A DNA stretch of 10,802 nt from Oscillospiraceae bacterium (lineage in GTDB: Bacteria > Bacillota > Clostridia > Oscillospirales > Ruminococcaceae), in assembly GCA_900762805.1 (NCBI GenBank), contig CAAFHY010000204.1, positions 1 through 10,802 on the forward strand. Reading direction: 5' to 3'. Shown piece after piece: positions 1-6,580 of this stretch; the first letter of the stretch is position 1, and every line of letters begins with the position of its first letter. The notes under the pieces are model-generated. The model searched no databases, was not told the DNA's origin, and saw only the letters and a program-made list of their open reading frames with translations. The position numbers and the translations under genes are program-made.

Positions 1-4
1 AGAG

Positions 5-96
5 TTCCCCGCTTATAGCAAGCACTTCCCGGCTGAAGCAGCGGTTTCCCTCCCGCCGCAATGGATGTTTCCCGTTCAGAACAGGTGCCTTTCCCC
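5..96. repeat. Five regularly spaced TTCCC motifs (GGGAA on the minus strand)
   Basis: TTCCC begins at 5, 26, 46, 69 and 91. The spacings are 21, 20, 23 and 22 bp, close to two helical turns. The sequence between the motifs is not repeated. On the minus strand some GGGAA copies fall in loops of small possible hairpins, for example GGTGC...GCACC. No gene is apparent in 1-271. The window edge cuts off what lies to the left. Confidence 0.35.
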
Positions 97-134
97 GCAC
101 CCCCGTTCGTGTTTAATAGCGTTCATACAGAACC

Positions 135-161
135 GCCCCCGCCGGCTGTGCCGGCGGGGGC
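135..161 (-). terminator. Possible terminator downstream of yebC (perfect 12-bp GC hairpin)
   Basis: GCCCCCGCCGGC (135-146), loop TGT, and GCCGGCGGGGGC (150-161) form a perfect 12-bp GC stem. Read on the minus strand it lies 110 bp past the yebC stop and is followed by GGTTCTGT. That is only a weak T tract, so efficient intrinsic termination is uncertain. No T-run follows on the plus strand either. Confidence 0.45.
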
Positions 162-186
162 AGTCATATGAAATACAGATCAGGTC

Positions 187-236
187 GGCAGCGCCCAAAA
201 GAAGCTGCCGGTCGGCGCTGCCTGCTGCGCGCAGGC
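187..236 (-). other. Cluster of overlapping inverted repeats 3' of yebC
   Basis: GGCAGCGCC (187-195) can pair with GGCGCTGCC (214-222). Its first six bases can instead pair with GCTGCC (204-209). GCCTGC (220-225) can pair with GCAGGC (231-236), sharing bases with the first option. The stems are therefore mutually exclusive alternatives in the yebC 3' untranslated region. A structured 3' end or processing element is possible, but chance in GC-rich sequence is also plausible. Confidence 0.3.
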
Positions 237-271
237 TGCAAAGCCGGCCTTCAGCGGGCGGCACACGCGCG

Positions 272-1006
272 TTATTCGGGCAGCTCGTCCTCATTCTCCA
301 GATTATGCCAGACGTTCTGGATATCGTCGTCATCCTCCAGCTTTTCCAGCAGAAGCGCCATACGCTCCAGATTTTCGGGGGTGAGCGCGGTATAATTGCC
401 GGGCACCCAACGCACCTCGGCGGCCAGGAAGCTGTAGCCCATGCCGTCCAACGCGTCGCGCACGGCGCCCAGACGGCCCGGCTCGGTATAGACGGTGGCC
501 AGCCCCTCGTCGAAAACGATATCGAGCGCGTCGGTGCCGAGAGCGTCCTCCATGACCTTGTCCTCGTCCAGCTCCTCGGCGTCGATTTCGATAACGCCCT
601 TCTGCTCAAACATGAATGAAACGCAGCCGGTGGTGCCGAGATTGCCGCCGTACTTGTCGAAATAGTGGCGGACATTGGCGGCCGTGCGGTTGCGGCTGTC
701 GGTCAACGCCTCGACGATCATGGCAACGCCGCCGGGGCCGTATCCCTCGTAGGTGATGCTTTCGTAATCGGTCTTGTCGCTGCCGAGCGCCTTTTTGATG
801 ACACGGTCGATGTTGTCGGACGGGACGTTGGCGGCCTTGGCCTTGGCGATGATGTCGCGCAGCTTGCTGTTGCTGGCCGGATCGCCGCCGCCCTCCTTGA
901 CCGCGACGGTGATCTCGCGCCCCATCTTGGTGAAGATCTTGGCGCGCTGGCCGTCGGTCTTTTCCTTCTTACGCTTGATATTGTTCCACTTCGAATGGCC
1001 GGACAT
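272..1006 (-). CDS. yebC: YebC/PmpR (TACO1) family protein, 244 aa
   Basis: This is a cytoplasmic YebC/TACO1 family protein. The family was long annotated as transcriptional regulators. More recent work ties members to the ribosome and to translation of proline-rich stretches. Seen here: the N-terminal signature MSGHSKWNNIK (residues 1-11), YEGYGPGGVA (86-95), and the RNRTAANVRH...GGNLG block (about 105-124). The C-terminus is acidic (EDDDD near 224-228). The length of 244 aa is normal for the family and the protein looks complete. I chose the start at 1006 because the signature begins there and a purine-rich Shine-Dalgarno (AAAGGGGA, 1012-1019) lies 5 bases upstream. An in-frame ATG at 1030 would add eight unconserved residues. 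The gene is monocistronic as far as visible, divergent from the symporter, and driven by a promoter with an overlapping inverted repeat. Family assignment is very secure; the molecular role is less so. Confidence 0.97.
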   Translation of the reverse strand: MSGHSKWNNIKRKKEKTDGQRAKIFTKMGREITVAVKEGGGDPASNSKLRDIIAKAKAANVPSDNIDRVIKKALGSDKTDYESITYEGYGPGGVAMIVEALTDSRNRTAANVRHYFDKYGGNLGTTGCVSFMFEQKGVIEIDAEELDEDKVMEDALGTDALDIVFDEGLATVYTEPGRLGAVRDALDGMGYSFLAAEVRWVPGNYTALTPENLERMALLLEKLEDDDDIQNVWHNLENEDELPE

Positions 1007-1029
1007 AGAATTCCCCTTTACATAACACA

Positions 1030-1045
1030 ATACTGTTTACAGTAT
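1030..1045. promoter_or_regulatory. Operator-like inverted repeat in the yebC/symporter divergent region
   Basis: ATACTGT-TT-ACAGTAT is a perfect 7-bp inverted repeat with a 2-bp centre. It covers the -10 and expected start site of the yebC promoter. Its placement is typical of a repressor operator that would block yebC, and it lies between two divergent genes. No regulator gene is in the window. The half-site ACTGT/ACAGT is shared in part by several repressor families, so I do not name one. Confidence 0.45.
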
Positions 1046-1069
1046 AACACATTTCATGCCCGTTGAAAA
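1041..1069 (-). promoter_or_regulatory. Promoter of yebC
   Basis: On the minus strand, TTTTCA (1064-1069, 4 of 6 matches to the -35 consensus) is followed by a 17-bp spacer. Then comes TATACT (1041-1046), preceded by TGT, which makes an extended -10. The start site would be near 1034, giving a leader of about 28 nt. This is read from sequence only. Confidence 0.65.
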
Positions 1070-1073
1070 GATG

Positions 1074-1146
1074 CTTTCTCGCATTTTGTGCGAAAAGCGG
1101 CGGCTTACGTGTATCGGCCGGCCGGCAGCCGCATATATTGCCGATA
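1074..1146 (+). promoter_or_regulatory. Structured 5' leader of the symporter gene
   Basis: Three inverted repeats precede the symporter's ribosome site. The first is a small hairpin, TCGCA-TTTTG-TGCGA (1079-1093), flanked by CTTT/AAAG. The second is GCGGCT (1100-1105) with AGCCGC (1127-1132). The third is TATCGGC (1112-1118) with GCCGATA (1140-1146). The last two interleave, so they form either alternatives or a pseudoknot, and the final arm abuts the Shine-Dalgarno. I do not see the hallmarks of a glycine riboswitch, a known control element of this transporter family. No convincing plus-strand -10/-35 pair was found. Confidence 0.35.
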
Positions 1147-1160
1147 AAAGGGGGGAGCGC

Positions 1161-2603
1161 ATGGAGTCCTGGCTTTGTGCCGTTCACCGCGCCGTGTGGG
1201 GGCTGCCGACACTGCTGAGCTTTCTCGGCTGCGGTCTTTTCCTGACCGTGCGCCTGCGGGCAGTGCAGCTGCGGCGGCTGCCGGCTGCCTGCCGGGCGGT
1301 TTTTTCCTTCCGCGGACGGCAGGCGGGGCGGGGAATGTCGCCCTTCGGCGCGCTGACGGCGGCATTGGCGGCGACGCTCGGCACCGGCAACATTGTCGGT
1401 GTTGCGACGGCGGTGGCCGCCGGCGGGCCGGGGGCCGTCTTTTGGATATGGGTATCGGCGCTGCTCGGCATGGCGACGCACTATGCCGAAACGGTTTTAG
1501 CCGTGCGCTTTCGCCGCCGACGGCAGGACGGCTATGCCGGCGGGCCGATGTATTACATGGCCGACGGTCTCGGTATGCCGCGTCTGGCGGCGTTTTTTGC
1601 GGCCGCGCTGCTGCTGGCCTCCTTTGGCATCGGCAATCTGGCACAGGCCAATTCCATCGCGGCGGCGGTAGACGGGCTGATCGGTCTGCCGCACTGGCTG
1701 ACCGGGCTGGCAACGGCGGCGCTGGCGGCCGTCGTGCTGGCAGGCGGCACCCGGCGGCTGGAGCGTGTCAGCCTGCGCGCCGTCCCGGCCATGGCGCTGC
1801 TCTATCTGCTGCTGTCGCTCGTCATCATCGGGCGCAATCCGGCGGCGGTGCCGGGTGCCTTTCGCGCCATCCTGCACGGCGCCCTGTCGCGCGAGGCGCT
1901 GGCCGGCGGCGCGGCCGGCAGCGGGCTGCTGGCGCTGCGCTACGGCGTGGCGCGCGGCGTCTTCGCCAATGAAGCGGGGCTCGGCTCGTCGGTTATTGCC
2001 CATGCCGAGTCTCAGGAAAGCGACCCGGCCCGTCAGGGGCTGTGGGCTATCTTCGAGGTATTTTTTGACACCATCATTGTCTGCACCGTTACGGCGCTCA
2101 TGCTGCTGTGTTCGGGCTGCGTGGGAAGCGGACTGACGGGCGCCGCGCTGACGGCAGCCGCCTTTGCTTCAGCCTTCGGCGCGGCGGGGCAGGCGCTGCT
2201 GGCGGGCGTCATCCTGCTGTTCTCCTTTACCTCGCTGGCCGGGTGGTCGCATTACGGCAGCCGCGCCGCCGAATACCTGTTCGGCCCGCGCGGGGCGGCG
2301 GTCTATAAGGTGCTGTTCGTGCTGGCAGTTCTTCCGGCCTCCTGCTTTGGGGTGGCCGCGGCGTGGCAGCTGTGCGATATCCTCAATGTGCTGATGGCCT
2401 TTCCCAATCTCTATGCCGTCGTGCGGCTGTGGAGCGGGCGGAGCGCCGACGGACGGCCGCCGCCGGAGCAGGATACAGGAGGATCGAAAGGAACGCGTCA
2501 TGGCACCGTGCGTGGCAAAGCGGCAAAGACTGCACGGCAGTCCTGCGCAGAGACCGAAGAAAGCGGGCCGTATCCCGGAAAGCGGGATGCCCGTATCGGG
2601 TGA
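1161..2603 (+). CDS. Sodium:alanine/glycine symporter (AGCS family), 480 aa
   Basis: This is an integral membrane transporter that imports alanine, glycine or a similar small amino acid with sodium. AGCS hallmarks are visible in order: a PFGALTAALAATLGTGNIVG stretch (61-80), GGPMYYM (127-133), and GVARGVFANEAGLGSS (262-277). After these comes a segment running through an Ala-His-Ala, RQG (291-293) and FFDTIIVCTVTA (301-312). About ten hydrophobic segments run to residue ~423. The remaining ~55 residues are hydrophilic, rich in Gly, Arg and Pro, and show no family pattern. The start at 1161 follows a long purine-rich site (AAAAGGGGGGAG, 1146-1157). A reading frame opening at 1056 would add an implausible N-terminus. 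The gene stands alone, divergent from yebC, with a strong terminator about 60 bp downstream. Family is secure; substrate is not determined from sequence. Confidence 0.94.
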   Translation: MESWLCAVHRAVWGLPTLLSFLGCGLFLTVRLRAVQLRRLPAACRAVFSFRGRQAGRGMSPFGALTAALAATLGTGNIVGVATAVAAGGPGAVFWIWVSALLGMATHYAETVLAVRFRRRRQDGYAGGPMYYMADGLGMPRLAAFFAAALLLASFGIGNLAQANSIAAAVDGLIGLPHWLTGLATAALAAVVLAGGTRRLERVSLRAVPAMALLYLLLSLVIIGRNPAAVPGAFRAILHGALSREALAGGAAGSGLLALRYGVARGVFANEAGLGSSVIAHAESQESDPARQGLWAIFEVFFDTIIVCTVTALMLLCSGCVGSGLTGAALTAAAFASAFGAAGQALLAGVILLFSFTSLAGWSHYGSRAAEYLFGPRGAAVYKVLFVLAVLPASCFGVAAAWQLCDILNVLMAFPNLYAVVRLWSGRSADGRPPPEQDTGGSKGTRHGTVRGKAAKTARQSCAETEESGPYPGKRDARIG

Positions 2604-2660
2604 GACGCTCATGCCGCTCCGAAGCAGAGCGGGCGTCAGGCCGTTTTGCTGTCAGCTTGA

Positions 2661-2710
2661 AAAGCGGCCCTGTCCCGTTATGTATTCGGGACAAGGCCGC
2701 TTTCTTCGTT
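2661..2710 (+). terminator. Intrinsic terminator of the symporter gene
   Basis: Arms 2661-2677 and 2687-2703 form a 17-bp stem with one C/A mismatch and a 9-base loop (TTATGTATT). The outer AAA/TTT pairs and the downstream CTTCGTT give a T-rich tail on the plus strand. It ends the symporter transcript 58 bp after the stop codon. The flanking A/T pairs could also let it work in reverse for the convergent operon. Confidence 0.75.
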
Positions 2711-3141
2711 TCTGCCCTGCGGCAGGGCGCTGTCTTATTTGGCTTATTCAATAAAAATTCGGCATGGCGATCGTCTTCAGGGGCTTACCGGAGGGAAGGC
2801 CGGTATTGCGGCCGGTGCTGAGTGTAACGAAAGTGACGGCAGCGCCGCCGCTGCCGGCGCTGACACAGACAGTGGCCGGCGGGGAAGCGACCGGGTACGG
2901 ACCGGAGGCTCATGTGCCGCCCGGCCGGTCATGCCGCCGGCCGGCTTTGCGCCGCACCTCGGATATCCGGCGGGAAGGCAGAACGAAATGAGACCGTGCA
3001 GGACGGAAAAGAGCCTTGCCCCGCGGCACCTTGCCCCTCGGAGCAACCGGCAAAAAGCGAGAAGGCGGTCGATGACCTGTCCGGCCGTCCTGGGAGCTTT
3101 GCGCCTCAAGCCGCCGATGCAGAGCGGGCTGTCATGGCGCT
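2711..3141. other. Convergent intergenic region without a supported gene
   Basis: This is the gap between the symporter terminator and the folD stop codon. Open frames here are Arg/Ala/Pro/Gly-rich translations with no recognisable motif or good ribosome site, so I call it non-coding. It holds GC-rich inverted repeats: GGCAGCG/CGCTGCC (2838-2844 with 2849-2855) and CCGGCCGG/CCGGCCGG (2921-2928 with 2937-2944). It also has a 9-bp direct repeat, CCTTGCCCC, at 3014 and 3029. I could not identify a clear hairpin plus T-run ending the minus-strand operon just past folD. Confidence 0.5.
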
Positions 3142-4026
3142 TTATTCCCGTGCCGGCGCAGGGGCGGTGCGGTCATCTGCTTTGCCGAAATGCTCGGCGG
3201 CGTTCACGGTGTTTTCCAACAGCTTGGCAATGGTCATCGGCCCAACGCCGCCGGGCACGGGGGTGATGTATCCGGCGGCAGCGGCGGCCTCGTCAAAGCA
3301 GACGTCGCCGTAAAGCTTGCCGTCGGCGCCGCGGTTGATGCCGACGTCGATCACAACGGCGCCCGGCTTGACCATATCGCCTGTCACAAAGCCGGCGCGG
3401 CCGACGGCGGCCACCAGAATATCGGCCCGACGGGCATGGGCGACGATACCGGCTGTTTTGCTGTGGCAGAGCGTCACGGTGCCGTCGCGCGCCGTCAGCA
3501 GGCGGGCGAGCGGCTTGCCCACGATATCGCTGCGACCGATGATGGTGCAGTCGGCTCCGGCGATGGGGCGGCCGGTCGATTCGATGAGGTCGATGACGCC
3601 GGCCGGCGTGCAGGGCAGGAAAAGAGCGCGCGCCGTGCCGATGAGACCGACGTTGCGCGGGGTGAAGCAGTCAACATCCTTGTCCGGGCTGATGGCGTCG
3701 ATCACATGAGCCTTGTTGATGTGCGGCGGCAGCGGCAGCTGCACCAGAATGCCGTGTACCGTGCTGTCGGCGTTGAGGCGGGCGACGGTGCCGAGCAGCT
3801 GCTGCTCGGTGGTTTCGGCCGGCAGCTCGACTGTGACCGAGCGCAGGCCGGCGCGCTCGCAGGCACGGGCCTTGTTGCGTACATAGACGCGGGAGGCGGG
3901 ATCGTCCCCCACGATGATGACGGCCAGCGTCGGCTCGATGCCGCGCGCGCGCAGCACGGAAGCGCGGTCAGCCGTTTTCTTTTCCAAAGAGGAGGCAAGC
4001 CTCTTGCCGTCAATGATTTGAGCCAT
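3142..4026 (-). CDS. folD: Bifunctional methylenetetrahydrofolate dehydrogenase/cyclohydrolase FolD, 294 aa
   Basis: This cytoplasmic enzyme interconverts 5,10-methylene-, methenyl- and 10-formyl-tetrahydrofolate with NADP(H), supplying one-carbon units for purines, thymidylate and formyl-methionine. The catalytic set is complete: YVRNK with Lys52, VQLPLP with Gln96 (94-100 region), and DKDVDCF with Asp119. These match the E. coli Lys54, Gln98 and Asp121. GRSDIVGKP (about 163-171) is the conserved nucleotide-site loop. PGGVGPMT near residues 264-271 is the C-terminal family signature. Length is normal. The start at 4026 is fixed by an ideal AGGAGG (4034-4039) seven bases upstream and by homology. 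The open frame continues upstream in low-complexity sequence that overlaps lgt on the same strand. It is the last gene of the operon, 55 bp after lgt, the widest gap in the cluster. Confidence 0.97.
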   Translation of the reverse strand: MAQIIDGKRLASSLEKKTADRASVLRARGIEPTLAVIIVGDDPASRVYVRNKARACERAGLRSVTVELPAETTEQQLLGTVARLNADSTVHGILVQLPLPPHINKAHVIDAISPDKDVDCFTPRNVGLIGTARALFLPCTPAGVIDLIESTGRPIAGADCTIIGRSDIVGKPLARLLTARDGTVTLCHSKTAGIVAHARRADILVAAVGRAGFVTGDMVKPGAVVIDVGINRGADGKLYGDVCFDEAAAAAGYITPVPGGVGPMTIAKLLENTVNAAEHFGKADDRTAPAPARE

Positions 4027-4049
4027 AGTTGTCCCTCCTGTCCGGTTCG

Positions 4050-4090
4050 CTGTCATTCGCTGCTTCACCGGCATCTTCGGCCTATGACAG
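4050..4090 (-). other. Inverted repeat across the lgt stop and the lgt-folD gap
   Basis: CTGTCAT (4050-4056) and ATGACAG (4084-4090) are a perfect 7-bp inverted repeat separated by 27 bp. One arm overlaps the lgt stop codon. In the transcript it could form a long-loop hairpin just before the folD ribosome site. No T-run follows, so it is not an obvious terminator. A chance match is possible. Confidence 0.3.
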
Positions 4091-5296
4091 GCCGTTCTCA
4101 TCCGCTGCTTCCGGCGCTTTGGCGGGTGTATCGCTTTCGGCGCCTTCCGCAGTCTCTTTCCCGTCCGCCGTGCCGGCAAAAGCCGTATCGGCGGTGCTTT
4201 CAGCCTTTTCCTCGCTGTCCGCGTCGGCAGCGGCGGCATTTGCTTCGCTTTCGTCGGCTTCGGTCCCGTCGGCCGTGTCCGCGGGGGCTGTGCCGACGGC
4301 GGCGCCTTCAGTCTCTTCATGGTCCGCCGTATCGGCGTTGCCGGCTTCGGCCCTTTTGCCGCGGCGGGACGTTTTTTTGTCGAGAGCGGCCTGCTTGAAG
4401 GCGGCCAGCTGCTCGGCAGCTTCTTCTGTGTGGCCCCAGACCGGGTAAAGCGACGGATCCTTGGCCTTTTTGGCGCGCACGATAATCACGGCGGTGACGG
4501 CCAGCACCACAACGATGAGCGAAACCAGCTGCGAGGTGCGGAAGGGGCCGACATAGAGGCTGTCGGTGCGCAGGCTTTCCAGCACGCCGCGGCCGGTGCC
4601 GTACCAGATGGCATAGAACAGGAATATCTCGCCGTCAAATTTACGGTGCTTGACATACAGATTGAGGATGACGGCGCCCGTCGCCGTCCAGAGCGCCTCA
4701 TACAGCCAGTAGGGGTGAACGGGCAGCGAGGGATCGACAACCATGCCGCGCTGCGCCAGCTCGGCGGCGTGCTGCGTGAGGTAGGTCCTGACGGTGCTGC
4801 TGGTCATGCCCCAGGGGAGCGTGGTATTGTAGCCGAAGCATTCCTGATTGACGAAGTTGGCGAGGCGGCCCCATGGCTGCGACATGATAAAGCCGAGGGC
4901 GGCGATGTCGAAGAAGGGCAGGATCTTCACCTTGCGCAGCCGGCACATGACGGCCGCCGAGGCAAAGCCGCCGATCAGTACGCCGTACATGGCGATGCCG
5001 CCCGAACGCAGATCGAACCAGCTCTGCACCGTGGTGAAGTCGCCGGGCTTGCAGAGGATGTAGTAGGTGCGGCCGCCGATAACGGCAAAGACGGCGCCGA
5101 CCAGAATGACGTCGAGCATACGGTCGGAGTCGAGGCCGAATTCCTTGGCGCGCCAGCTGGCGTAGAGGATGGCGATGATAATGGCGCCGCCCAGCAGCAC
5201 GCCGTACCAGTAGACGTCGATGCCAAAGACGGTGAAGGCGACGCGGTTGAGCTCAAAGCTCAGTCCCAGGCCGGGAAAGGAAACAGTAGTGGACAT
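4082..5296 (-). CDS. lgt: Prolipoprotein diacylglyceryl transferase Lgt with long acidic C-terminal tail, 404 aa
   Basis: Lgt transfers diacylglycerol from phosphatidylglycerol to the lipobox cysteine of prelipoproteins in the cytoplasmic membrane. Visible family features are several TM segments, RSGGIAMYGVLIGG (97-110), the Lgt signature region SQPWGRLANFVNQECFG (139-155, with Arg144 and Asn147), HPYWLYEA (194-201), and GRGVLESLRTD (235-245). In place of the E. coli HGGL histidine (His103) there is a tyrosine (Tyr104), a variant I associate with Clostridia-type Lgt. The core ends near residue 288. The last ~115 residues are low-complexity, rich in Ala, Glu, Asp and Thr, with no TM segment and strongly acidic. 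Typical Lgt proteins are about 250-300 aa, so this tail is extra. The start at 5296 lies 3 bp after the M16 stop with AGAGG (5306-5310) upstream, implying co-translation. Confidence 0.95.
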   Translation of the reverse strand: MSTTVSFPGLGLSFELNRVAFTVFGIDVYWYGVLLGGAIIIAILYASWRAKEFGLDSDRMLDVILVGAVFAVIGGRTYYILCKPGDFTTVQSWFDLRSGGIAMYGVLIGGFASAAVMCRLRKVKILPFFDIAALGFIMSQPWGRLANFVNQECFGYNTTLPWGMTSSTVRTYLTQHAAELAQRGMVVDPSLPVHPYWLYEALWTATGAVILNLYVKHRKFDGEIFLFYAIWYGTGRGVLESLRTDSLYVGPFRTSQLVSLIVVVLAVTAVIIVRAKKAKDPSLYPVWGHTEEAAEQLAAFKQAALDKKTSRRGKRAEAGNADTADHEETEGAAVGTAPADTADGTEADESEANAAAADADSEEKAESTADTAFAGTADGKETAEGAESDTPAKAPEAADENGLS

Positions 5297-5299
5297 GGT

Positions 5300-6580
5300 T
5301 CAGGACCTCTCTATAGGATTGAGAATATACAGGCAGCAGCGGTCGGCGTCGAACGACTGCAGCAGCGTCTGCTGCAGCTCATCGGCTGTGATCGTGCGCA
5401 GTGCTTCAAAGGTGTCGTAGATGCGGTAGCCCTTGAGCGATGAATAGGCCAGCGCCGTGGCGATATCGGCGTTGCTGTCGAGGCTGACGACCATATCGCC
5501 CCAGGCCGAGCGGATGGCTTCGGTCAGGCGGTCGGGGTCGATGCCTTCGCGCCGCAGGGCGGCCAGACGCTCCTGCAGCAGCGCCAGCACGCGGTCGGGC
5601 TCGTCGCTCTCGCCGCCGAACAGCGTGCAGAAGTATCCCGATCCGGCGAAGCCGTCGCTGAAGAAGGAGCCGTTGATAAGCCCGCTGTCGTAAAGCTCGT
5701 TGTAAAAATCGGTGCTTTCGCCGCAGATCAGCTCACACAGCAGGTCGAAGATCAGCTCGGTGCGCAGCCGGTCGCCGGCAATGGGGCGCTCCTTGAAGCC
5801 GATGCAGAACTGGCGGCGGCTGACAGCCATGCTGCCCACGGCGCGGGTACAGACGACACCGTCCGGCTCCTCGGCGGGGAGGACCCGGCCGGCCTCGCCG
5901 CGCAGGGCGGGGCGGTAATGCTTCCGGCACAGCTCGGCGACACGCTCGGCCGTGATGCAGCCCGCCACGGCCAGCACCATGTTGGCGGGGCGGTAAAAGG
6001 CGTGGTAGCCCTCGTAGAGCAGCTCCGGCGTGATGGCCGCCAGCGAGGCGGAGGTGCCGACGATCTCGTCGCGCACGGGATGGACGCGGTAGAGCATCCG
6101 CAGCACCTCGTTGAGCAGCCGCACGTCCGGGCTGTCAAGATACATATTCATTTCTTCGGTGATGATGCCGCGTTCCTTATCGACATTGGCCCTTGTGAAG
6201 TAGGGGTCGGACACGAAATCGAGCAGGATGCCAAGCGAGCGCTCGGTCTGCTCGTTGGCGCCGAACACGTAGCAGGTGCGGTCGTAGGAGGTATAGGCAT
6301 TGGCGTTGGCCCCCGTTTCGGCGAACAGCTCGAAAGCATCGCCCCGCTTGCCGGCAAACAGCTTGTGCTCAAGATAGTGGGCGGTGCCGGCCGGCAGCGT
6401 GCGGCGCCGGCCGCCGCAGAGATAGTCCCGCGTGGCGGACCCGATGCCGGCAGCCAGGACGGCGTAGATGCCACGCCGATCGGGGCGCTCGCAGCACAGC
6501 ACCGTCAGGCCGTTTTCCAGTCTCGCGGCGCGGTAGCTGTCGCCCAGCTCAGGGCAGCGGACGGTCGTGAAGTCAGTCAT
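5300..6580 (-). CDS. ymfH: M16 family zinc metallopeptidase, YmfH-like, 426 aa
   Basis: This M16 (insulinase/pitrilysin) peptidase has an intact inverted zinc motif, HYLEH (68-72), following GTA. ERGIITEEMNMY (136-147) supplies the downstream glutamate ligand. The AYTSYDRTCYVF stretch (95-106) is also characteristic. No signal peptide is seen, so it is probably cytoplasmic. It pairs with the zinc-motif-lacking gene just upstream, as in Bacillus ymfF-ymfH. Databases often describe these as EF-P 5-aminopentanol modification-associated proteins (spelled YfmF/YfmH). The substrate is unknown. The start at 6580 shares ATGA with the upstream stop (4-bp overlap) and has AAGGAGG (6586-6592) inside that gene's end. 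An upstream in-frame extension would sit inside ymfF. Family is very secure; the YmfH name rests on the gene pair. Confidence 0.92.
   Translation of the reverse strand: MTDFTTVRCPELGDSYRAARLENGLTVLCCERPDRRGIYAVLAAGIGSATRDYLCGGRRRTLPAGTAHYLEHKLFAGKRGDAFELFAETGANANAYTSYDRTCYVFGANEQTERSLGILLDFVSDPYFTRANVDKERGIITEEMNMYLDSPDVRLLNEVLRMLYRVHPVRDEIVGTSASLAAITPELLYEGYHAFYRPANMVLAVAGCITAERVAELCRKHYRPALRGEAGRVLPAEEPDGVVCTRAVGSMAVSRRQFCIGFKERPIAGDRLRTELIFDLLCELICGESTDFYNELYDSGLINGSFFSDGFAGSGYFCTLFGGESDEPDRVLALLQERLAALRREGIDPDRLTEAIRSAWGDMVVSLDSNADIATALAYSSLKGYRIYDTFEALRTITADELQQTLLQSFDADRCCLYILNPIERS

Noticed and set aside
1017..1048. Plus-strand promoter for the symporter (TTTACA with TATAAC)
   Set aside because: The spacer would be 20 bp, outside the normal range. 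The other TTTACA (1037-1042) has no -10 at 16-18 bp.
1074..1160. Glycine riboswitch upstream of the AGCS symporter
   Set aside because: The leader is short and lacks the conserved glycine-aptamer core sequences.
2500..2754. Small plus-strand frame (84 aa) starting at an ATG 17 bases after AGGAGG
   Set aside because: It overlaps the symporter's 3' end, runs through the terminator stem, has a composition typical of translated GC-rich spacer, and shows no motif.
2739..3266. Plus-strand 175-aa frame across the convergent gap
   Set aside because: No recognisable domain or ribosome site, and it extends antisense into folD. The Arg/Ala/Gly richness is that of out-of-frame GC-rich DNA.
4319..5443. 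Long plus-strand frame (374 aa) antisense to lgt and the M16 gene
   Set aside because: It mirrors codon structure of the real minus-strand genes, which carry clear catalytic motifs. This frame has none.
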